NCBI RefSeq assembly: GCF_947498825.1
Contig: NZ_CANMLV010000001.1
Span: forward strand, 620,001-684,000
Length of the DNA: 64,000 nt
From: an uncultured Cedecea sp.
Lineage (GTDB): Bacteria > Pseudomonadota > Gammaproteobacteria > Enterobacterales > Enterobacteriaceae
Direction: 5' to 3'
Shown here: one piece after another, positions 1 through 10,899 of the stretch
How the letters are laid out: each line of letters opens with the position of its first letter
How positions within the stretch are numbered: the first letter of the stretch is position 1
Notes under the pieces: generated by a model
What the model saw: the letters and a program-made list of their open reading frames with translations, nothing else
Database searches by the model: none
What the model was told of the DNA's origin: nothing
Program-made: the position numbers and the translations under genes

Positions 1-121
1 TGCTTGACGAAACTGGCCATTTATTTCCATAGTAGCAGCTTGAGCCTGTTATTTTTTGAACAATCGGCTCTAACCACCGATTCATTCTCTCACTATTACG
101 TCTTACGAAGGATGCAGAAGT

Positions 122-349
122 ATGGGAACGGGTACTGTTAAATGGTTTAATAATTCAAAAGGGTTTGGCTTTATCTGTCCGGAAGGTGGTGGTGAAGATA
201 TCTTCGCACACTATTCAACCATTCAAATGGACGGTTACAGAACGCTTAAAGCCGGACAGACTGTCAAGTTCGATACTCATCAAGGACCCAAAGGTAATCA
301 TGCCAGCCTGATCGTTCCACTAACGACAGAGACAGAAGCGATAGCCTGA
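122..349 (+). CDS. cspD: Cold-shock-like protein CspD
   Basis: A 75-residue single cold-shock domain that is almost residue-for-residue E. coli CspD (74 aa). It carries the RNP1-like KGFGFI and the RNP2-like DIFAHYS motifs. In E. coli CspD is a stationary-phase, starvation-induced nucleic-acid-binding protein that inhibits replication; it is not cold-induced. The start follows GAAGGATG with suitable spacing. The 121 bases upstream hold its leader and promoter region; clpS, the usual divergent neighbour, would lie off the left edge. It converges on macB across a 14-bp-stem hairpin. Identification is by strong sequence recall; the function is inferred from the family. Confidence 0.95.
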   Translation: MGTGTVKWFNNSKGFGFICPEGGGEDIFAHYSTIQMDGYRTLKAGQTVKFDTHQGPKGNHASLIVPLTTETEAIA

Positions 350-378
350 GGTCACTCATCATAGCTTAAGCCACTGGC

Positions 379-413
379 GTAAAATGTCAGCCACATCAGG
401 GCTGACATTTTAC
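379..413. terminator. Hairpin between convergent cspD and macB
   Basis: A perfect 14-bp inverted repeat (arms 379-392 and 400-413, beginning GTAAAATGTCAGCC) with a 7-nt loop lies between the two convergent stop codons. The outer arms are A/T-rich, giving a short T run on either strand, so it can serve as a bidirectional terminator. Confidence 0.7.
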
Positions 414-427
414 CGACCAGCTCTTAT

Positions 428-2374
428 TTACTCTCTTGCCAGGGCATCAATCGGGTTCAAGCGTGCCGCATTGCGAGCGGGTAACCAGCCAAAAAGAACC
501 CCGATAGCCGTAGAACAGCCAAACGCGGTCAGTAACGCGACTGGTGAAAAACCGATTTCCCAACCCGGTAAGACGAGCTGCAAGGCCACCGCTATCAGCA
601 ATGAAAGCGCGACGCCCAATGCCCCACCGACTAAACAAACCAGCACAGCTTCGATTAAAAACTGCTGTAATACGTCACTTGCTCTGGCCCCAACCGCCAT
701 ACGAATACCAATCTCTTTAGTACGTTCAGTAACCGAAACAAGCATAATATTCATTACACCAATTCCACCCACCAAAAGAGAAATCACCGCCACCAGTGTT
801 AAGAACATCTGTAATGTACGTGTGGTCTTTTCTGCCGTTTTCAACAGACCATCCATATTATAAGTAAAAAAGTCTTGCTGACCATGGCGTAAATTAAGCA
901 ACCGATTCAGCTGACGTTCTACATCCTGACTGTCGTAATCATCTTTAACACGCACCGTTATTGAATTCAGCCAACGCTGCCCCATCACCCGACTCGCCAT
1001 GGTGTTATAAGGTAACCAAACACGTAATACCTTACTGCTACCAAACATCGACTGCTTCTCAGTGGCAACCCCAATCACCGTAGCGGGTACATTACCGACC
1101 AGAATAACTTCGCCCACTACCTGAGTTTTATGAGGAAACAATTGACGCTTACTGTTTTCGTCAATCACGACTACCTGAGCACGCTCAAGCACTTGCTCAT
1201 TATTGAAACTCGTCCCCTGACTGATAGTCATACCGTAGACATTAAAATAGTCGCCACTGACACCGTTGACACTGGCTGCAACATCCACATTGCCATAACG
1301 TAATCGGAGATTACTGGAGATTGAGGCTGTAGCAGAACTGACCCAAGGTTGTTTAAGAATAGCGGCTAAATCTGCGTCCTTTAGCGACTGTTGAAATCGG
1401 GGATCATCATCACCAAAATCCTTACCGGGATAGATATCAATCGTGTTGGTTCCTATTGCCCGAATATCCGCCAGTACCAGCTGTTTGGCGGCATCACCAA
1501 TCACCACGATAGACACCACAGAAGCAATACCGATAATAATCCCCAGCATCGTCAACAAGGTACGCATTTTATTCGCAGCTAAGGCCAGCCAGGCCATACT
1601 CAGTGCTTCACGGAAACGACTGAATATTTGCTGAAATGAGGTATTTTTCGCTAACTGCGGTTTGTCGGTGAAAGATGCGCTATCCCGGGGTAAAGCGGGA
1701 GGATTACGCACAATTTCACCATCACGGATCTCGATAACTCGCTGCGCCTCGGCGGCAACCGTAGGGTCATGGGTGACGATAATAACCGTGTGTCCCTGCT
1801 GGCACAGTTGTTTCAGGGTAGCCATGACCTCTTCACCAGAGTGACTGTCCAGTGCTCCCGTGGGTTCGTCCGCCAGTATCACCTGTCCACCGTTCATCAA
1901 CGCACGCGCGATACTGACACGCTGCTGCTGACCACCTGATAACTGAGAAGGCCGGTAGCCAACTCGGTCACCCAATCCCAGCCGGGCGAGTAACTCAGTT
2001 GCGCGTTGTTTACGCTGGGTTCGCGTCGTTCCGGCATAGACAGCAGGAACTTCGACATTTTGTGACGCATTCAGATGTGATAGCAAATGATAGCGCTGAA
2101 AGATAAAACCAAAATGCTCGCGACGTAACGTCGCCAGTTGGTCTTCATCAAGCGTAGCGGTATCGACACCCGCAACCTTATAACTGCCGCTACTCGGTTT
2201 ATCCAGGCATCCCAGAATATTCATCAGAGTGGACTTTCCCGAGCCAGAAGCACCGACAATCGCCACCATCTCTCCCGCTTCAATATTCAGCGAGATACCT
2301 TTTAGTACCTCCACCTGTTCTTCACCGGAAGGATAACTACGGCGGATATCTTTTAGCTCGAGCAACACCGTCAT
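428..2374 (-). CDS. macB: Macrolide export ATP-binding/permease protein MacB
   Basis: A 648-residue ABC half-transporter of the MacB type. The N-terminal ATPase has Walker [10 protein letters not shown] (about residues 41-49), signature LSGGQQQR (about 145-152) and Walker B ILADEP (about 166-171). A first transmembrane helix near 270-290 follows, then a large periplasmic domain and three C-terminal helices of the FtsX fold ending in [12 protein letters not shown]. With MacA and TolC it forms a tripartite pump for macrolides, enterotoxin and other periplasmic substrates in E. coli and Salmonella. Its ATG overlaps the macA stop by 4 bases (ATGA), so the two are translationally coupled. Length equals the E. 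coli protein. Confidence 0.97.
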   Translation of the reverse strand: MTVLLELKDIRRSYPSGEEQVEVLKGISLNIEAGEMVAIVGASGSGKSTLMNILGCLDKPSSGSYKVAGVDTATLDEDQLATLRREHFGFIFQRYHLLSHLNASQNVEVPAVYAGTTRTQRKQRATELLARLGLGDRVGYRPSQLSGGQQQRVSIARALMNGGQVILADEPTGALDSHSGEEVMATLKQLCQQGHTVIIVTHDPTVAAEAQRVIEIRDGEIVRNPPALPRDSASFTDKPQLAKNTSFQQIFSRFREALSMAWLALAANKMRTLLTMLGIIIGIASVVSIVVIGDAAKQLVLADIRAIGTNTIDIYPGKDFGDDDPRFQQSLKDADLAAILKQPWVSSATASISSNLRLRYGNVDVAASVNGVSGDYFNVYGMTISQGTSFNNEQVLERAQVVVIDENSKRQLFPHKTQVVGEVILVGNVPATVIGVATEKQSMFGSSKVLRVWLPYNTMASRVMGQRWLNSITVRVKDDYDSQDVERQLNRLLNLRHGQQDFFTYNMDGLLKTAEKTTRTLQMFLTLVAVISLLVGGIGVMNIMLVSVTERTKEIGIRMAVGARASDVLQQFLIEAVLVCLVGGALGVALSLLIAVALQLVLPGWEIGFSPVALLTAFGCSTAIGVLFGWLPARNAARLNPIDALARE

Positions 2375-3486
2375 GATGAGCCTCCATCACTGAGTTTCCC
2401 CGTGACAACCTCTTCGCCTTCCTCAAGTCCCTTGAGTATCTGGACCTGTGTATCGTTACGGGTTCCAATCGTCACCTCCCGCACTTTGGTTTCGCCATTG
2501 CGCAAGATAGTCACGTTATAACGATTATCGCCTACCGGCTCGCCCAGTGCTGCCAGAGGAATAGTGATAATATCTTTAATTTCTGCCAGTTGAATATGCA
2601 CTTGTGCGGTCATATCCAGACGAAGCAGCCCATTTAAATTCGGCACTTCAAAGCGGGCATTGTAGAAGATAGCCTCATTCACTTTGTCCGGCGTGGGTAA
2701 GATATCTTTAATCACCCCTTCATAACGTTCCGTCGGTGCACCCAGCACAGTAAACCAGACTTTTAGCCCCGGTTTTATATGAATGACATCGGCCTCAGAT
2801 ACCTGAGCTTTTACCAGCATGGTACTTAAGTCAGCCAGCGTCAGAATATTAGGGGCCTGTTGAGCAGCAATAACCGTTTGCCCTTGCAGAGTGGTGATTT
2901 GAGTGACTTCCCCGGCCATGGGGGCAATAATTCGGGTGAACTCGAGGTTAGTTTGTGCGCTACTCAGGCTCGCCTGATTGCGTTTAATTTGTGCGTCAAT
3001 AGTGGCAACTTGTGCTTGTTTGACAGCCAAATCGGTCCTGGCGATATCCAGGTCCTGGTGCGAAATCAATTGCGTTTTCGCCAGAGCCTGTTGTCGGTTG
3101 AGTGTCAAACGTGCCAGTTCGCTTTGTGCAACAGCCTGTTTTCTCTGAGCACGCAGCTCCATCAAGGTGGCATCCACCTCTTTAATTTGGTTTTCTGCCT
3201 GCTCAGGATCAATGACACCTAATAGCTGATCTTTTTTGACCTTGTCACCGATACTCACCGACAAAGTCTGAAGTTGCCCGCTAACCTGAGCCCCCACATC
3301 TACTTTGCGCAGTGCATCCAGTTTTCCTGTCGCCAGTACGCTTTGCTGTAATGAGCTTTTACGCACAATTAACGTCTGGTACTGAGGAACTGGCGTATTC
3401 AAAACTGACCACAACCAGAAAAAGCCTATTCCTGCCAGCAGGAATAGTAACCAATAAAGTTTCTTGATATGTCTCTTATTTTTCAT
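2371..3486 (-). CDS. macA: Macrolide efflux periplasmic adaptor MacA
   Basis: HlyD-family membrane fusion protein. From the ATG at 3486 it has 371 residues, the E. coli length, and is preceded by AGGACACTT. An upstream in-frame ATG at 3516 would add ten residues not seen in the family, so it is not used. It has an N-terminal membrane anchor (about residues 10-28), a lipoyl half ([20 protein letters not shown]), a long coiled-coil hairpin (about 90-190) and a beta-barrel region. MacA links the MacB dimer to TolC across the periplasm and stimulates its ATPase. First gene of the macAB operon. Confidence 0.96.
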   Translation of the reverse strand: MKNKRHIKKLYWLLFLLAGIGFFWLWSVLNTPVPQYQTLIVRKSSLQQSVLATGKLDALRKVDVGAQVSGQLQTLSVSIGDKVKKDQLLGVIDPEQAENQIKEVDATLMELRAQRKQAVAQSELARLTLNRQQALAKTQLISHQDLDIARTDLAVKQAQVATIDAQIKRNQASLSSAQTNLEFTRIIAPMAGEVTQITTLQGQTVIAAQQAPNILTLADLSTMLVKAQVSEADVIHIKPGLKVWFTVLGAPTERYEGVIKDILPTPDKVNEAIFYNARFEVPNLNGLLRLDMTAQVHIQLAEIKDIITIPLAALGEPVGDNRYNVTILRNGETKVREVTIGTRNDTQVQILKGLEEGEEVVTGKLSDGGSS

Positions 3487-3637
3487 AAGTGTCCTAATGA
3501 CATTTAAAACCATCACATGGTTTGTTCAAAAAACAACCAAAACGTAGTTTTTTGTGAAGAAAGTACCGTTTATTGAACGTCAGTTGATAAACGCTGTGCT
3601 GTAATTCTTTCATTCATCGTTCTTTGAGCACTGTATT

Positions 3638-4585
3638 ATGTCACACATTAATGTCCATTCAGTCCCTGGTAGTTTACCAAAAAATAGCTGGCAGCTTTTT
3701 ATGTTACTGGCTCAAGGGAAATGGCAGCCAGGACATTCATGGAATAAACCCGCCTATCGGTGCAAATTTATCTTACGTTCATTAGCCATGCCATTCAGAA
3801 CAGTTAAGCTAATGAAAAACTTGGTTAGTCAGCCTTTTCTGGCCTCCATGTTGACCGCCCAGCCGGGTTTACCTTGTCGTTTGCATCGCCCTTATCTTGC
3901 AGTCAATATTCCGCGTGCGGAAACGGTTGAAGCAATAGCTTGCCACTACAAGGATATCTCAGACATCTTTTCTGAGCAGATGCTCAAAGAATATTTCACT
4001 GAACAGGGCTATTGCCTGGCAGAAATTCAGGGGAAAAACGGTGAATCTTATTTCATCGATCTTTCAGCCTTTGATATGCAAGGAAAAGAGGGGGAAGTGA
4101 CGTTGAATTTCTGCGATAGCAAACGCGTTATTCTGGCGAAATTAACCTTTACTCTTTGCCTGCACGATCATAAAAAAACTTTATTTATTGGCGGCCTGCA
4201 GGGAGCTAAACCTTGGATTCCTCATGAATCTATTCAGGTAGCAACCAAAGCTTGCCACGGCTTATTCCCTAAACGTTTGTTGTTAGAAACAGTCTGTGAA
4301 CTCGCAGGATTCTTTCATGTTGAGCAAATTCTGGCTGTCGGGAATAGCACCCATATCTTTCGTTCCTGGCGTTATGAAAAAAAGAAAAAACAGCTGATGC
4401 ATGCCGATTACGACAGTTTCTGGTTATCCATGAACGGTGTACTACGTAACGACGGTCTGTTTCTGTTGCCAGCCGCGATTGAACGTAAATCACTGGAAGA
4501 TATTGCCAGTAAAAAACGCGCCGAATATCGCCGTCGCTATGAGCTACTCGACAAGCTGACTCATAGCATTGACAGCCATTTTTAG
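3638..4585 (+). CDS. ybjX: VirK/YbjX family protein (DUF535)
   Basis: A 315-residue protein of the VirK/YbjX family (DUF535), in its expected place between macA and ybjD. Family landmarks are visible: the PWIPHESIQVATKACHGLFP stretch and a basic C-terminal region (ASKKRAEYRRRYELLDKL). Salmonella VirK and YbjX are PhoPQ-linked virulence and peptide-resistance factors, but the biochemical activity is unknown. No signal peptide is evident. It is divergent from macAB, sharing about 150 bp of AT-rich promoter region. No convincing PhoP box was found there. Confidence 0.85.
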   Translation: MSHINVHSVPGSLPKNSWQLFMLLAQGKWQPGHSWNKPAYRCKFILRSLAMPFRTVKLMKNLVSQPFLASMLTAQPGLPCRLHRPYLAVNIPRAETVEAIACHYKDISDIFSEQMLKEYFTEQGYCLAEIQGKNGESYFIDLSAFDMQGKEGEVTLNFCDSKRVILAKLTFTLCLHDHKKTLFIGGLQGAKPWIPHESIQVATKACHGLFPKRLLLETVCELAGFFHVEQILAVGNSTHIFRSWRYEKKKKQLMHADYDSFWLSMNGVLRNDGLFLLPAAIERKSLEDIASKKRAEYRRRYELLDKLTHSIDSHF

Positions 4586-4623
4586 CGCAGAACCTTCCCC
4601 AGCAGGTTTACAGTGCTCTACTC

Positions 4624-6279
4624 TTATCCGGCACGTCCTCTTGCAAGCCAGAGAACCCGTGCAAACATATTTTTCAGCAAGGACGGAATGGCATTCTCCC
4701 CACGCCGTCCAGCTTCCAGCGCAACCTCGATAGCCAGGTCAGGTTTTGACGAACGACTAATGGCTTTGGTGATAATACGGCGTGTATTCATGGGGACGCC
4801 TGGCGGCAGCTGTGCAATCCGATGAAAGACATCAGAAAACCCCTGTCGGTACATAAAATGTTCCATATCTGGCGCCGGTAAGGTGGTCAGACGATCGCGT
4901 AGATGCTGAGAATCATCCCCCAGAATACTGCGTACCGTAGCGGCATATTTCTTTCCAGCCTCATCGCCATCGACCAGGACATGCCACTCAATACCCATGC
5001 GACGGGCAAATTTGACCAGTGGTTTCAAACCAGACTGTGCAAATTCAATGACTTTAACTCCTTCCGTATCAAAATGATGCCCGCACTGTCGCGCCAGTTC
5101 ATTCATCATCCAAATCTCCGTTTCGCCTTCAACCAGCAGCCAGCAACGGGCAAACAGTGAAGAAGCACGATTAAAACGAATATGGAAGGCTATTCGCCGA
5201 CTCTCTTCGGCATTCATTCCGCCAGGCCCCAGACGCCACGCAGCCACTTTTGATGACTCGCGAACCAGACGGCAAACCTGCTCTACCGGGGTGAGTGACA
5301 GCAGTTCACCTGAGTTAGTCGTGGTAATTTTCTGTAACGGCAACACATTTAGCAGATTCCAGGCCACTGACAGCATAATAGGATGCAGCCGAGTTTCAGG
5401 ATCTTCCACCAGCAATAAGGGCTGCGCATCACGACTCAGTAACACATTACCTTTAGCCTGTAATAATGTGGCAAACATCCCCAGCAAAATCATGCGATAA
5501 GCACGAGTATTAGATTTATCTATCATGCGGTTAATCGCATCCAGATAACGCCAGTCTTTTTTCTCATCATGTGTCTGACGACGCAATAATCGCTGATGAG
5601 ACTCACTCCCCTGCTCAGAGAAATAGTGCTCCAGCAACTGCACCATGGCGGAAAGTCCTTTCCGCACCTGAAGATCGCTAAGATTTTGTGGATTAGCAAC
5701 CAACTCACGGGTTAAAAAATCAAGCTGTCGTGCCGTAATTTCAGTATCTGGCATCTTCGGTACGGCACCGCTTTTCAGACGTCGCATAAAACGCGCATCT
5801 CTCAGGCGCAATACCGGGATCAGACCGATCAATTTTCTGGCTAAAGCATCAATGTCACCCAGCGCCAGCGGGTGCCCCTGCTCATCAAGAAACGAGCGTA
5901 ATGTCAGGACGGAACCATCGTCACCCAGTTCTCCTTCTAAGCGATAGAAGATGCGCTGAACATTATCGGTATCAGTAATCCATACCGGAGCCAGCCCGCG
6001 ACAGCGCCTGCTGTGGCTACTCCCTTCTGCCTGTTCTCTGAAAGTTAAAATGATATGTAAATGGTTTTCCCGCCCCTGTTGCTCACCTGGCGGAAAATAG
6101 AAGTCATTCGCCGTAAATTCATACAAGCGATTATCAGCAGCAAGAAGTAACGTGAGTGCATCCAGCAAACTCGACTTACCCCAGGCATTTTCACCGATCA
6201 GGACGTTATTTTTTTCAAGCATTAACGACAGACGATTAATACCCCGAAACCCCACAATTTCTATCCGTTCAAGAAACAT
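4624..6279 (-). CDS. ybjD: OLD-family ATP-dependent endonuclease YbjD
   Basis: An AAA ATPase joined to a TOPRIM nuclease, near-identical in layout to E. coli YbjD (552 aa). The ATG at 6279 gives 551 residues and has CAGGAGAAGCT in front; the longer in-frame start at 6321 lacks family support. Walker A is GENAWGKSS (about residues 29-37). The TOPRIM part shows WLLVEGETE and VLVDGDEAGKKY in the last third, which supply the acidic metal ligands. Members are class-2 OLD nucleases that cut DNA; the role of chromosomal YbjD is not established. Divergent from poxB. Confidence 0.92.
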   Translation of the reverse strand: MFLERIEIVGFRGINRLSLMLEKNNVLIGENAWGKSSLLDALTLLLAADNRLYEFTANDFYFPPGEQQGRENHLHIILTFREQAEGSSHSRRCRGLAPVWITDTDNVQRIFYRLEGELGDDGSVLTLRSFLDEQGHPLALGDIDALARKLIGLIPVLRLRDARFMRRLKSGAVPKMPDTEITARQLDFLTRELVANPQNLSDLQVRKGLSAMVQLLEHYFSEQGSESHQRLLRRQTHDEKKDWRYLDAINRMIDKSNTRAYRMILLGMFATLLQAKGNVLLSRDAQPLLLVEDPETRLHPIMLSVAWNLLNVLPLQKITTTNSGELLSLTPVEQVCRLVRESSKVAAWRLGPGGMNAEESRRIAFHIRFNRASSLFARCWLLVEGETEIWMMNELARQCGHHFDTEGVKVIEFAQSGLKPLVKFARRMGIEWHVLVDGDEAGKKYAATVRSILGDDSQHLRDRLTTLPAPDMEHFMYRQGFSDVFHRIAQLPPGVPMNTRRIITKAISRSSKPDLAIEVALEAGRRGENAIPSLLKNMFARVLWLARGRAG

Positions 6280-6509
6280 AGCTTCTCCTGCTGTGCAAAC
6301 TGCTTCCAGTATACCTGCCATAATCCAGGATACTTGGATATCGCTATCATGACGAGAGTCGAATCACAGAGTCTGCCCAGGCACTTTCTTCTTGCTTGCT
6401 TGCCCTGGTCTGTGGCTTTCTATGATACCTGCTCTCGTCAATCTGACGCCTTCTTCTATCTCCTGACCGAGATAGGGCCTGTTTACTATGTTAATAGATA
6501 AGGAAAACG

Positions 6510-8231
6510 ATGAAACAGAACGTAGCAACCTACCTTGCAAAAACGCTCGAAAGCGCAGGAGTTAAACGTATTTGGGGTGTCACTGGTGACTCACTTAATG
6601 GCATCAGCGACAGCCTCAATCGTATGGGAACCATCAAATGGATGGCAACCCGTCACGAAGAGGTTGCGGCGTTTGCTGCTGGCGCAGAAGCAGCATTAAC
6701 GGGAGAACTCGCAGTCTGTGCCGGATCATGCGGTCCTGGCAACCTGCATCTGATCAATGGATTATATGACTGCCACCGTAATCATGTTCCGGTTCTGGCG
6801 ATTGCAGCTCATATCCCTTCCAGCGAAATAGGCACCGGATATTTTCAAGAAACCCATCCGCAAGAGTTATTCCGCGAATGTAGTCACTACTGTGAATTAG
6901 TCACTAATCCCGAGCAAATCCCCCAGGTTTTAGCCATAGCAATGCGTAAAGCCGTGCTTAACCGGGGAGTGTCTGTCGTGGTATTACCGGGGGATATCGC
7001 CCTTAAGTTGGCTCCTGAGTCAGCCAGTACTGACTGGTATCCTGCACCACAACCTATTATCACTCCGCCTTTAGAAGAACTTGAGAAGCTCGCGGAACTG
7101 TTAAAATCTGATGCCGATATCGCCTTGATGTGCGGAAGTGGTTGCGCAGGAGCACATCAGGAACTGATTCAACTGGCTGAAAAACTGAAAGCCCCCATTG
7201 TGCATGCCCTGCGAGGTAAAGAGCACGTAGAGTATGACAACCCCTATGATGTCGGTATGACCGGGTTGATAGGTTTTAGCTCCGGTTATCATACAATGTT
7301 GAATGCCGATATTCTGGTATTAATCGGGACCCAGTTCCCCTATCGCGCGTTCTATCCGACTAACGCCAATATTGTCCAGATCGACATTAATCCTGGTAGT
7401 ATCGGAGCACACAGCAAAATCGATATGGCCATCGTCGGCGATGTTAAAGCAACCTTGAAGGCATTACTGCCGTTGCTCGAAGAGAAAACCGATCTACATT
7501 TCCTCGAGAAAGCCAGAAAACATTACCAGAAAACACGGGAAGAACTCGATGCTCTGGCGCAACCGATACCTGATAAACCGATTCATCCTCAGTATCTGGC
7601 ACAGCAAATTAGCCATTATGCCCAGGAAGATGCCATCTTCACTTGTGATGTGGGTACTCCGACCGTCTGGGCTGCCCGCTACCTGAAAATGAATGGTAAA
7701 CGCCGGCTGCTTGGTTCGTTTAACCATGGTTCAATGGCTAACGCCATGCCACAAGCCTTAGGTGCTAAAGCGACCGTACCTGATCGCCAAGTCGTCGCCA
7801 TGTGTGGTGACGGCGGATTCAGTATGCTGATGGGTGATTTTCTTTCAGTGGTGCAGTTAAATCTGCCGATAAAAATCGTCATTTTTAACAATAGTGTACT
7901 TGGTTTTGTCGCCATGGAAATGAAAGCGGGGGGTTATCTGACCAACGGTACTGATTTACATCCTACCAACTTTGCTGCTATTGCCAGTGCCTGCGGAATC
8001 AAAAGCTTTCGGGTGGAACAGCCGGAGCAACTGAATGACGCTCTTGAACAAGCCTTCGCTTTTGACGGCCCGGCGCTGGTTGATGTCGTGGTAGCAAAAG
8101 AAGAACTGGCTATGCCACCCGAAATCAAACTTGAGCAAGCAAAAGGCTTCAGTTTGTATATGCTGCGCGCCATCATTAATGGACGCGGTGACGAGATTAT
8201 CGATTTAGCGAAAACAAATTGGTTCCGATAG
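6510..8231 (+). CDS. poxB: Pyruvate dehydrogenase (quinone) / pyruvate oxidase PoxB
   Basis: A 573-residue thiamine-diphosphate flavoenzyme that decarboxylates pyruvate to acetate and CO2 and passes electrons to ubiquinone at the inner membrane. It has the N-terminal catalytic-Glu motif ([10 protein letters not shown]), a central FAD domain, the ThDP signature [11 protein letters not shown] followed downstream by FNN, and the C-terminal amphipathic tail (LAKTNWFR) that binds membrane after activation. Start is preceded by AAGGAAAACG. In E. coli poxB is RpoS-controlled and works in stationary phase; nothing here contradicts that. It is followed by a hairpin and then ltaE, as in E. coli. Confidence 0.97.
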   Translation: MKQNVATYLAKTLESAGVKRIWGVTGDSLNGISDSLNRMGTIKWMATRHEEVAAFAAGAEAALTGELAVCAGSCGPGNLHLINGLYDCHRNHVPVLAIAAHIPSSEIGTGYFQETHPQELFRECSHYCELVTNPEQIPQVLAIAMRKAVLNRGVSVVVLPGDIALKLAPESASTDWYPAPQPIITPPLEELEKLAELLKSDADIALMCGSGCAGAHQELIQLAEKLKAPIVHALRGKEHVEYDNPYDVGMTGLIGFSSGYHTMLNADILVLIGTQFPYRAFYPTNANIVQIDINPGSIGAHSKIDMAIVGDVKATLKALLPLLEEKTDLHFLEKARKHYQKTREELDALAQPIPDKPIHPQYLAQQISHYAQEDAIFTCDVGTPTVWAARYLKMNGKRRLLGSFNHGSMANAMPQALGAKATVPDRQVVAMCGDGGFSMLMGDFLSVVQLNLPIKIVIFNNSVLGFVAMEMKAGGYLTNGTDLHPTNFAAIASACGIKSFRVEQPEQLNDALEQAFAFDGPALVDVVVAKEELAMPPEIKLEQAKGFSLYMLRAIINGRGDEIIDLAKTNWFR

Positions 8232-8247
8232 CACAACCAACCTCTCT

Positions 8248-8274
8248 GAACACCTGAATAAATTTCGGGTGTTC
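8248..8274 (+). terminator. Hairpin between poxB and ltaE
   Basis: GAACACCTGAA (8248-8258) pairs with TTCGGGTGTTC (8264-8274) over 11 positions, one of them G-U, with a 5-nt loop. No long T run follows, so it may only weaken read-through into ltaE or protect the 3' end of the poxB message. Confidence 0.5.
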
Positions 8275-8297
8275 ATTCTAAGCCAAAAGGACTTTCC

Positions 8298-9299
8298 ATG
8301 ATAGATTTACGCAGTGATACCGTAACCCGTCCAAGCCGAGCCATGCTGGAAAGAATGATGGCGGCCCCTACCGGGGATGATGTTTATGGTGATGACCCTA
8401 CCGTTAATCAGTTGCAGGCGTTCGTCGCTCAACTCAGCGGTAAAGAAGCGGCTCTTTTTTTACCTACCGGTACTCAGGCTAATTTGGTCGCCTTATTGAG
8501 TCACTGTGAACGTGGAGAAGAGTATATTGTCGGTCAGGTTGCCCATAATTATCTTTATGAAGCCGGAGGTGCGGCAGTACTCGGCAGTATTCAGCCACAA
8601 CCTATTGACGCTAATCCTGATGGTTCACTGCCACTGGATAAAGTGGCGGCTAAAATCAAGCCAGATGATATTCATTTCGCGCGCACGAAACTGTTGAGTC
8701 TGGAAAATACCCATAACGGTAAAGTGCTGCCGCGTGAATATCTTCAGCAAGCCTGGGAATTTACCCGTGAGCATAATCTGGCATTGCATATTGATGGTGC
8801 CCGACTGTTTAACGCCACCGTTGTCTACGGCTGCACGCTGGAAGAAGTTACCCGCTACTGTGACACCTTTACGCTTTGCCTCTCAAAAGGTCTTGGGACA
8901 GCAGTCGGCTCACTGTTAGTCGGCAGCCATGACTATATTCAGCGGGCAAAACGCTGGCGTAAAATGACCGGGGGCGGTATGCGTCAGGCGGGAATTTTAG
9001 CGGCGGGCGGACTGTTTGCTCTGGAAAATAATATCTCTCGCCTGCAAGAAGACCATGAAAATGCTCACTGGCTTGCTTGTGCATTAAAAGAGATTGGGGT
9101 TGATGTCATCCGTCAGGATACCAATATGGTCTTTGTGCGTATGCCCGCTGAACAGACCCATGCATTTGGTCAATTTATGCGCGAAAAAAATATTATCATC
9201 AGCGCGGGGGCAAATATGCGACTAGTGACGCACCTTGATGTCAGCCGTGAACAACTGGCAGAAGTGGTTGCTCACTGGCGCACCTTCACTCAGCGCTAG
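8298..9299 (+). CDS. ltaE: Low-specificity L-threonine aldolase
   Basis: A 333-residue PLP enzyme (fold type I) matching E. coli LtaE along its length. The Schiff-base lysine is K197 in [13 protein letters not shown], and the PLP-binding aspartate lies in [10 protein letters not shown]. It splits L-threonine and L-allo-threonine into glycine and acetaldehyde. Start follows AAAAGGACTTTCC. ybjT begins 14 bases after its stop, so poxB-ltaE-ybjT may be partly co-transcribed, an arrangement conserved in E. coli. Confidence 0.96.
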   Translation: MIDLRSDTVTRPSRAMLERMMAAPTGDDVYGDDPTVNQLQAFVAQLSGKEAALFLPTGTQANLVALLSHCERGEEYIVGQVAHNYLYEAGGAAVLGSIQPQPIDANPDGSLPLDKVAAKIKPDDIHFARTKLLSLENTHNGKVLPREYLQQAWEFTREHNLALHIDGARLFNATVVYGCTLEEVTRYCDTFTLCLSKGLGTAVGSLLVGSHDYIQRAKRWRKMTGGGMRQAGILAAGGLFALENNISRLQEDHENAHWLACALKEIGVDVIRQDTNMVFVRMPAEQTHAFGQFMREKNIIISAGANMRLVTHLDVSREQLAEVVAHWRTFTQR

Positions 9300-9312
9300 A
9301 CGAGAACGGGTC

Positions 9313-10761
9313 ATGACACAACCGAAAAAAATTTTGGTCCTGGGTGCCAGTGGCTATATTGGCCGGCACCTGATTAGGCAGCTTGCCGAAGCCGGGCATC
9401 AGGTCATCGCCGCAGCCCGGCATATCGATGCGCTAAAAAAACAAGCCATAGCCGGGATTGAGTATCGTAAAGTTGACTTACATGACCCGCAGTTTCCGCT
9501 CTCTCTTCTCGAACAGGTCGATACTCTCTACTATTTAGTTCACAGCATGGGGGATGGCGCTGATTTTATTGCCCTTGAACAGCAGGCTGCGACTCAACTT
9601 CGTAATGCGCTGAAACAGCAGCCGGTTAAGCAGATAATCTTTCTCAGTTCATTACAAGTCGCTGAGAATCAACATTCACCGCATTTGCAGGCTCGCCAGT
9701 TAACGGCTGAAGTCTTACGTGACGCGGGTATTCCGGTAACGGAATTACGTGCCGGTATCGTGATTGGTTCAGGTTCAGCAGCCTTTGAAGTGATGCGGGA
9801 TATGGTCATAAATCTGCCAGTATTAACGCCACCGCGCTGGGTACGTTCACGCACCACACCCATTGCACTGGATAATCTGCTCTACTACATGGTGCACCTG
9901 TTAGATATTCCGGCTTCTGAGCATCGTATCCTTGAAGCCGCGGGACCCGAAGTTCTCAGTTATCAGCAACAGTTTAAGCGTTTTATGGCTATAAGTGGCA
10001 AGCAGCGGCCCTTGATTCCAATTCCGCTTCCGGTAAGCTGGATTTCGGTCTGGTTTCTTAACCTGATAACGTCCGTCCCGCCAACGCTTGCCAGCGCGCT
10101 GATTCAAGGGTTAAAACATGATTTGCTGGCAGATGATCGTCAGCTACGTGAACTTATCCCCCAGCCGCTGATTCCTTTTGATGATGCGGTGCGATCTGCT
10201 CTCAATCATCAGCATAAACTGTCTGATGCACTTAACTGGGGGAATGATCCTCAAGCCCTCAATCGCTGGCAGCCTGATTACGGTTTTTTTGCCCGGCAGG
10301 CAGGTTGTACCGTCACCACTGACGCAAGTCTTGAAGACCTGTGGCAAGTCGTCAATCAACTGGGCGGCGAACAAGGCTATTTCTTCGGTAATGCTCTGTG
10401 GAAAACGCGTGCGTTCATGGACCGGGTTATCGGTCATAAACTGGCGAGTGGTCGTCCGGAAAGAGATCTGCTGGAAGTCGGTGATTATGTTGATAGCTGG
10501 AAAGTGATTGTCGTCGAACCTCAGCAAGAACTGACGCTATTGTTTGGGATGAAAGCACCGGGACTTGGACGTCTGACCTTCCAACTTTCAGATAATGGGC
10601 ATCAACGTCAACTGGATGTCCGGGCATGGTGGCATCCGGCAGGCATGCCTGGATTACTCTACTGGTTAGTGATGAGCCCCGCTCACCTGTTTATCTTCAG
10701 AGGAATGGCGCACAAAATAGTCCGTTTAGCAGAAAACTATTCAGCCTCCGGCATCAAATAA
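9313..10761 (+). CDS. ybjT: NAD(P)-binding SDR-type protein YbjT (DUF2867)
   Basis: From the ATG at 9313 the protein is 482 residues (E. coli YbjT 476). It opens with a Rossmann beta-alpha-beta fold ([16 protein letters not shown], glycines about 11-17), typical of extended or atypical short-chain dehydrogenase/NmrA-like proteins, and ends with a DUF2867 (START-like) domain (about 330-480). The frame stays open back into ltaE (ATG at 9235), but that extension lacks similarity, so the start after GAACGGGTC is preferred. The substrate is unknown. Confidence 0.9.
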   Translation: MTQPKKILVLGASGYIGRHLIRQLAEAGHQVIAAARHIDALKKQAIAGIEYRKVDLHDPQFPLSLLEQVDTLYYLVHSMGDGADFIALEQQAATQLRNALKQQPVKQIIFLSSLQVAENQHSPHLQARQLTAEVLRDAGIPVTELRAGIVIGSGSAAFEVMRDMVINLPVLTPPRWVRSRTTPIALDNLLYYMVHLLDIPASEHRILEAAGPEVLSYQQQFKRFMAISGKQRPLIPIPLPVSWISVWFLNLITSVPPTLASALIQGLKHDLLADDRQLRELIPQPLIPFDDAVRSALNHQHKLSDALNWGNDPQALNRWQPDYGFFARQAGCTVTTDASLEDLWQVVNQLGGEQGYFFGNALWKTRAFMDRVIGHKLASGRPERDLLEVGDYVDSWKVIVVEPQQELTLLFGMKAPGLGRLTFQLSDNGHQRQLDVRAWWHPAGMPGLLYWLVMSPAHLFIFRGMAHKIVRLAENYSASGIK

Positions 10762-10774
10762 TAATTTTCATTGC

Positions 10775-10805
10775 GTTACGTATTATCTCACGAAAAATAC
10801 GTAAC
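10775..10805. terminator. Hairpin between convergent ybjT and amiD
   Basis: GTTACGTATT (10775-10784) and AATACGTAAC (10796-10805) form a 10-bp stem with an 11-nt loop just after ybjT. No strong T run follows on the plus strand, so it is a possible weak terminator or 3'-end stabiliser. Confidence 0.45.
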
Positions 10806-10899
10806 ATTAACTTCGTCTCTCTGAGTTAAGTGACATGAAGATTGATGCGCCAGATATACACTCTCAGGTTTATCCTGTACCGGGTATTATTGCCCGACG

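Noticed and set aside
384-863. 159-codon plus-strand frame antisense to macB
   Set aside because: Lies wholly in the shadow of macB, low-complexity composition, no ribosome-binding site and no recognisable motif.
3520-3637. PhoP-box-like GTTTA...GTTGA upstream of ybjX
   Set aside because: The half-sites are 15 bases apart, not the 11-base period of a PhoP box.
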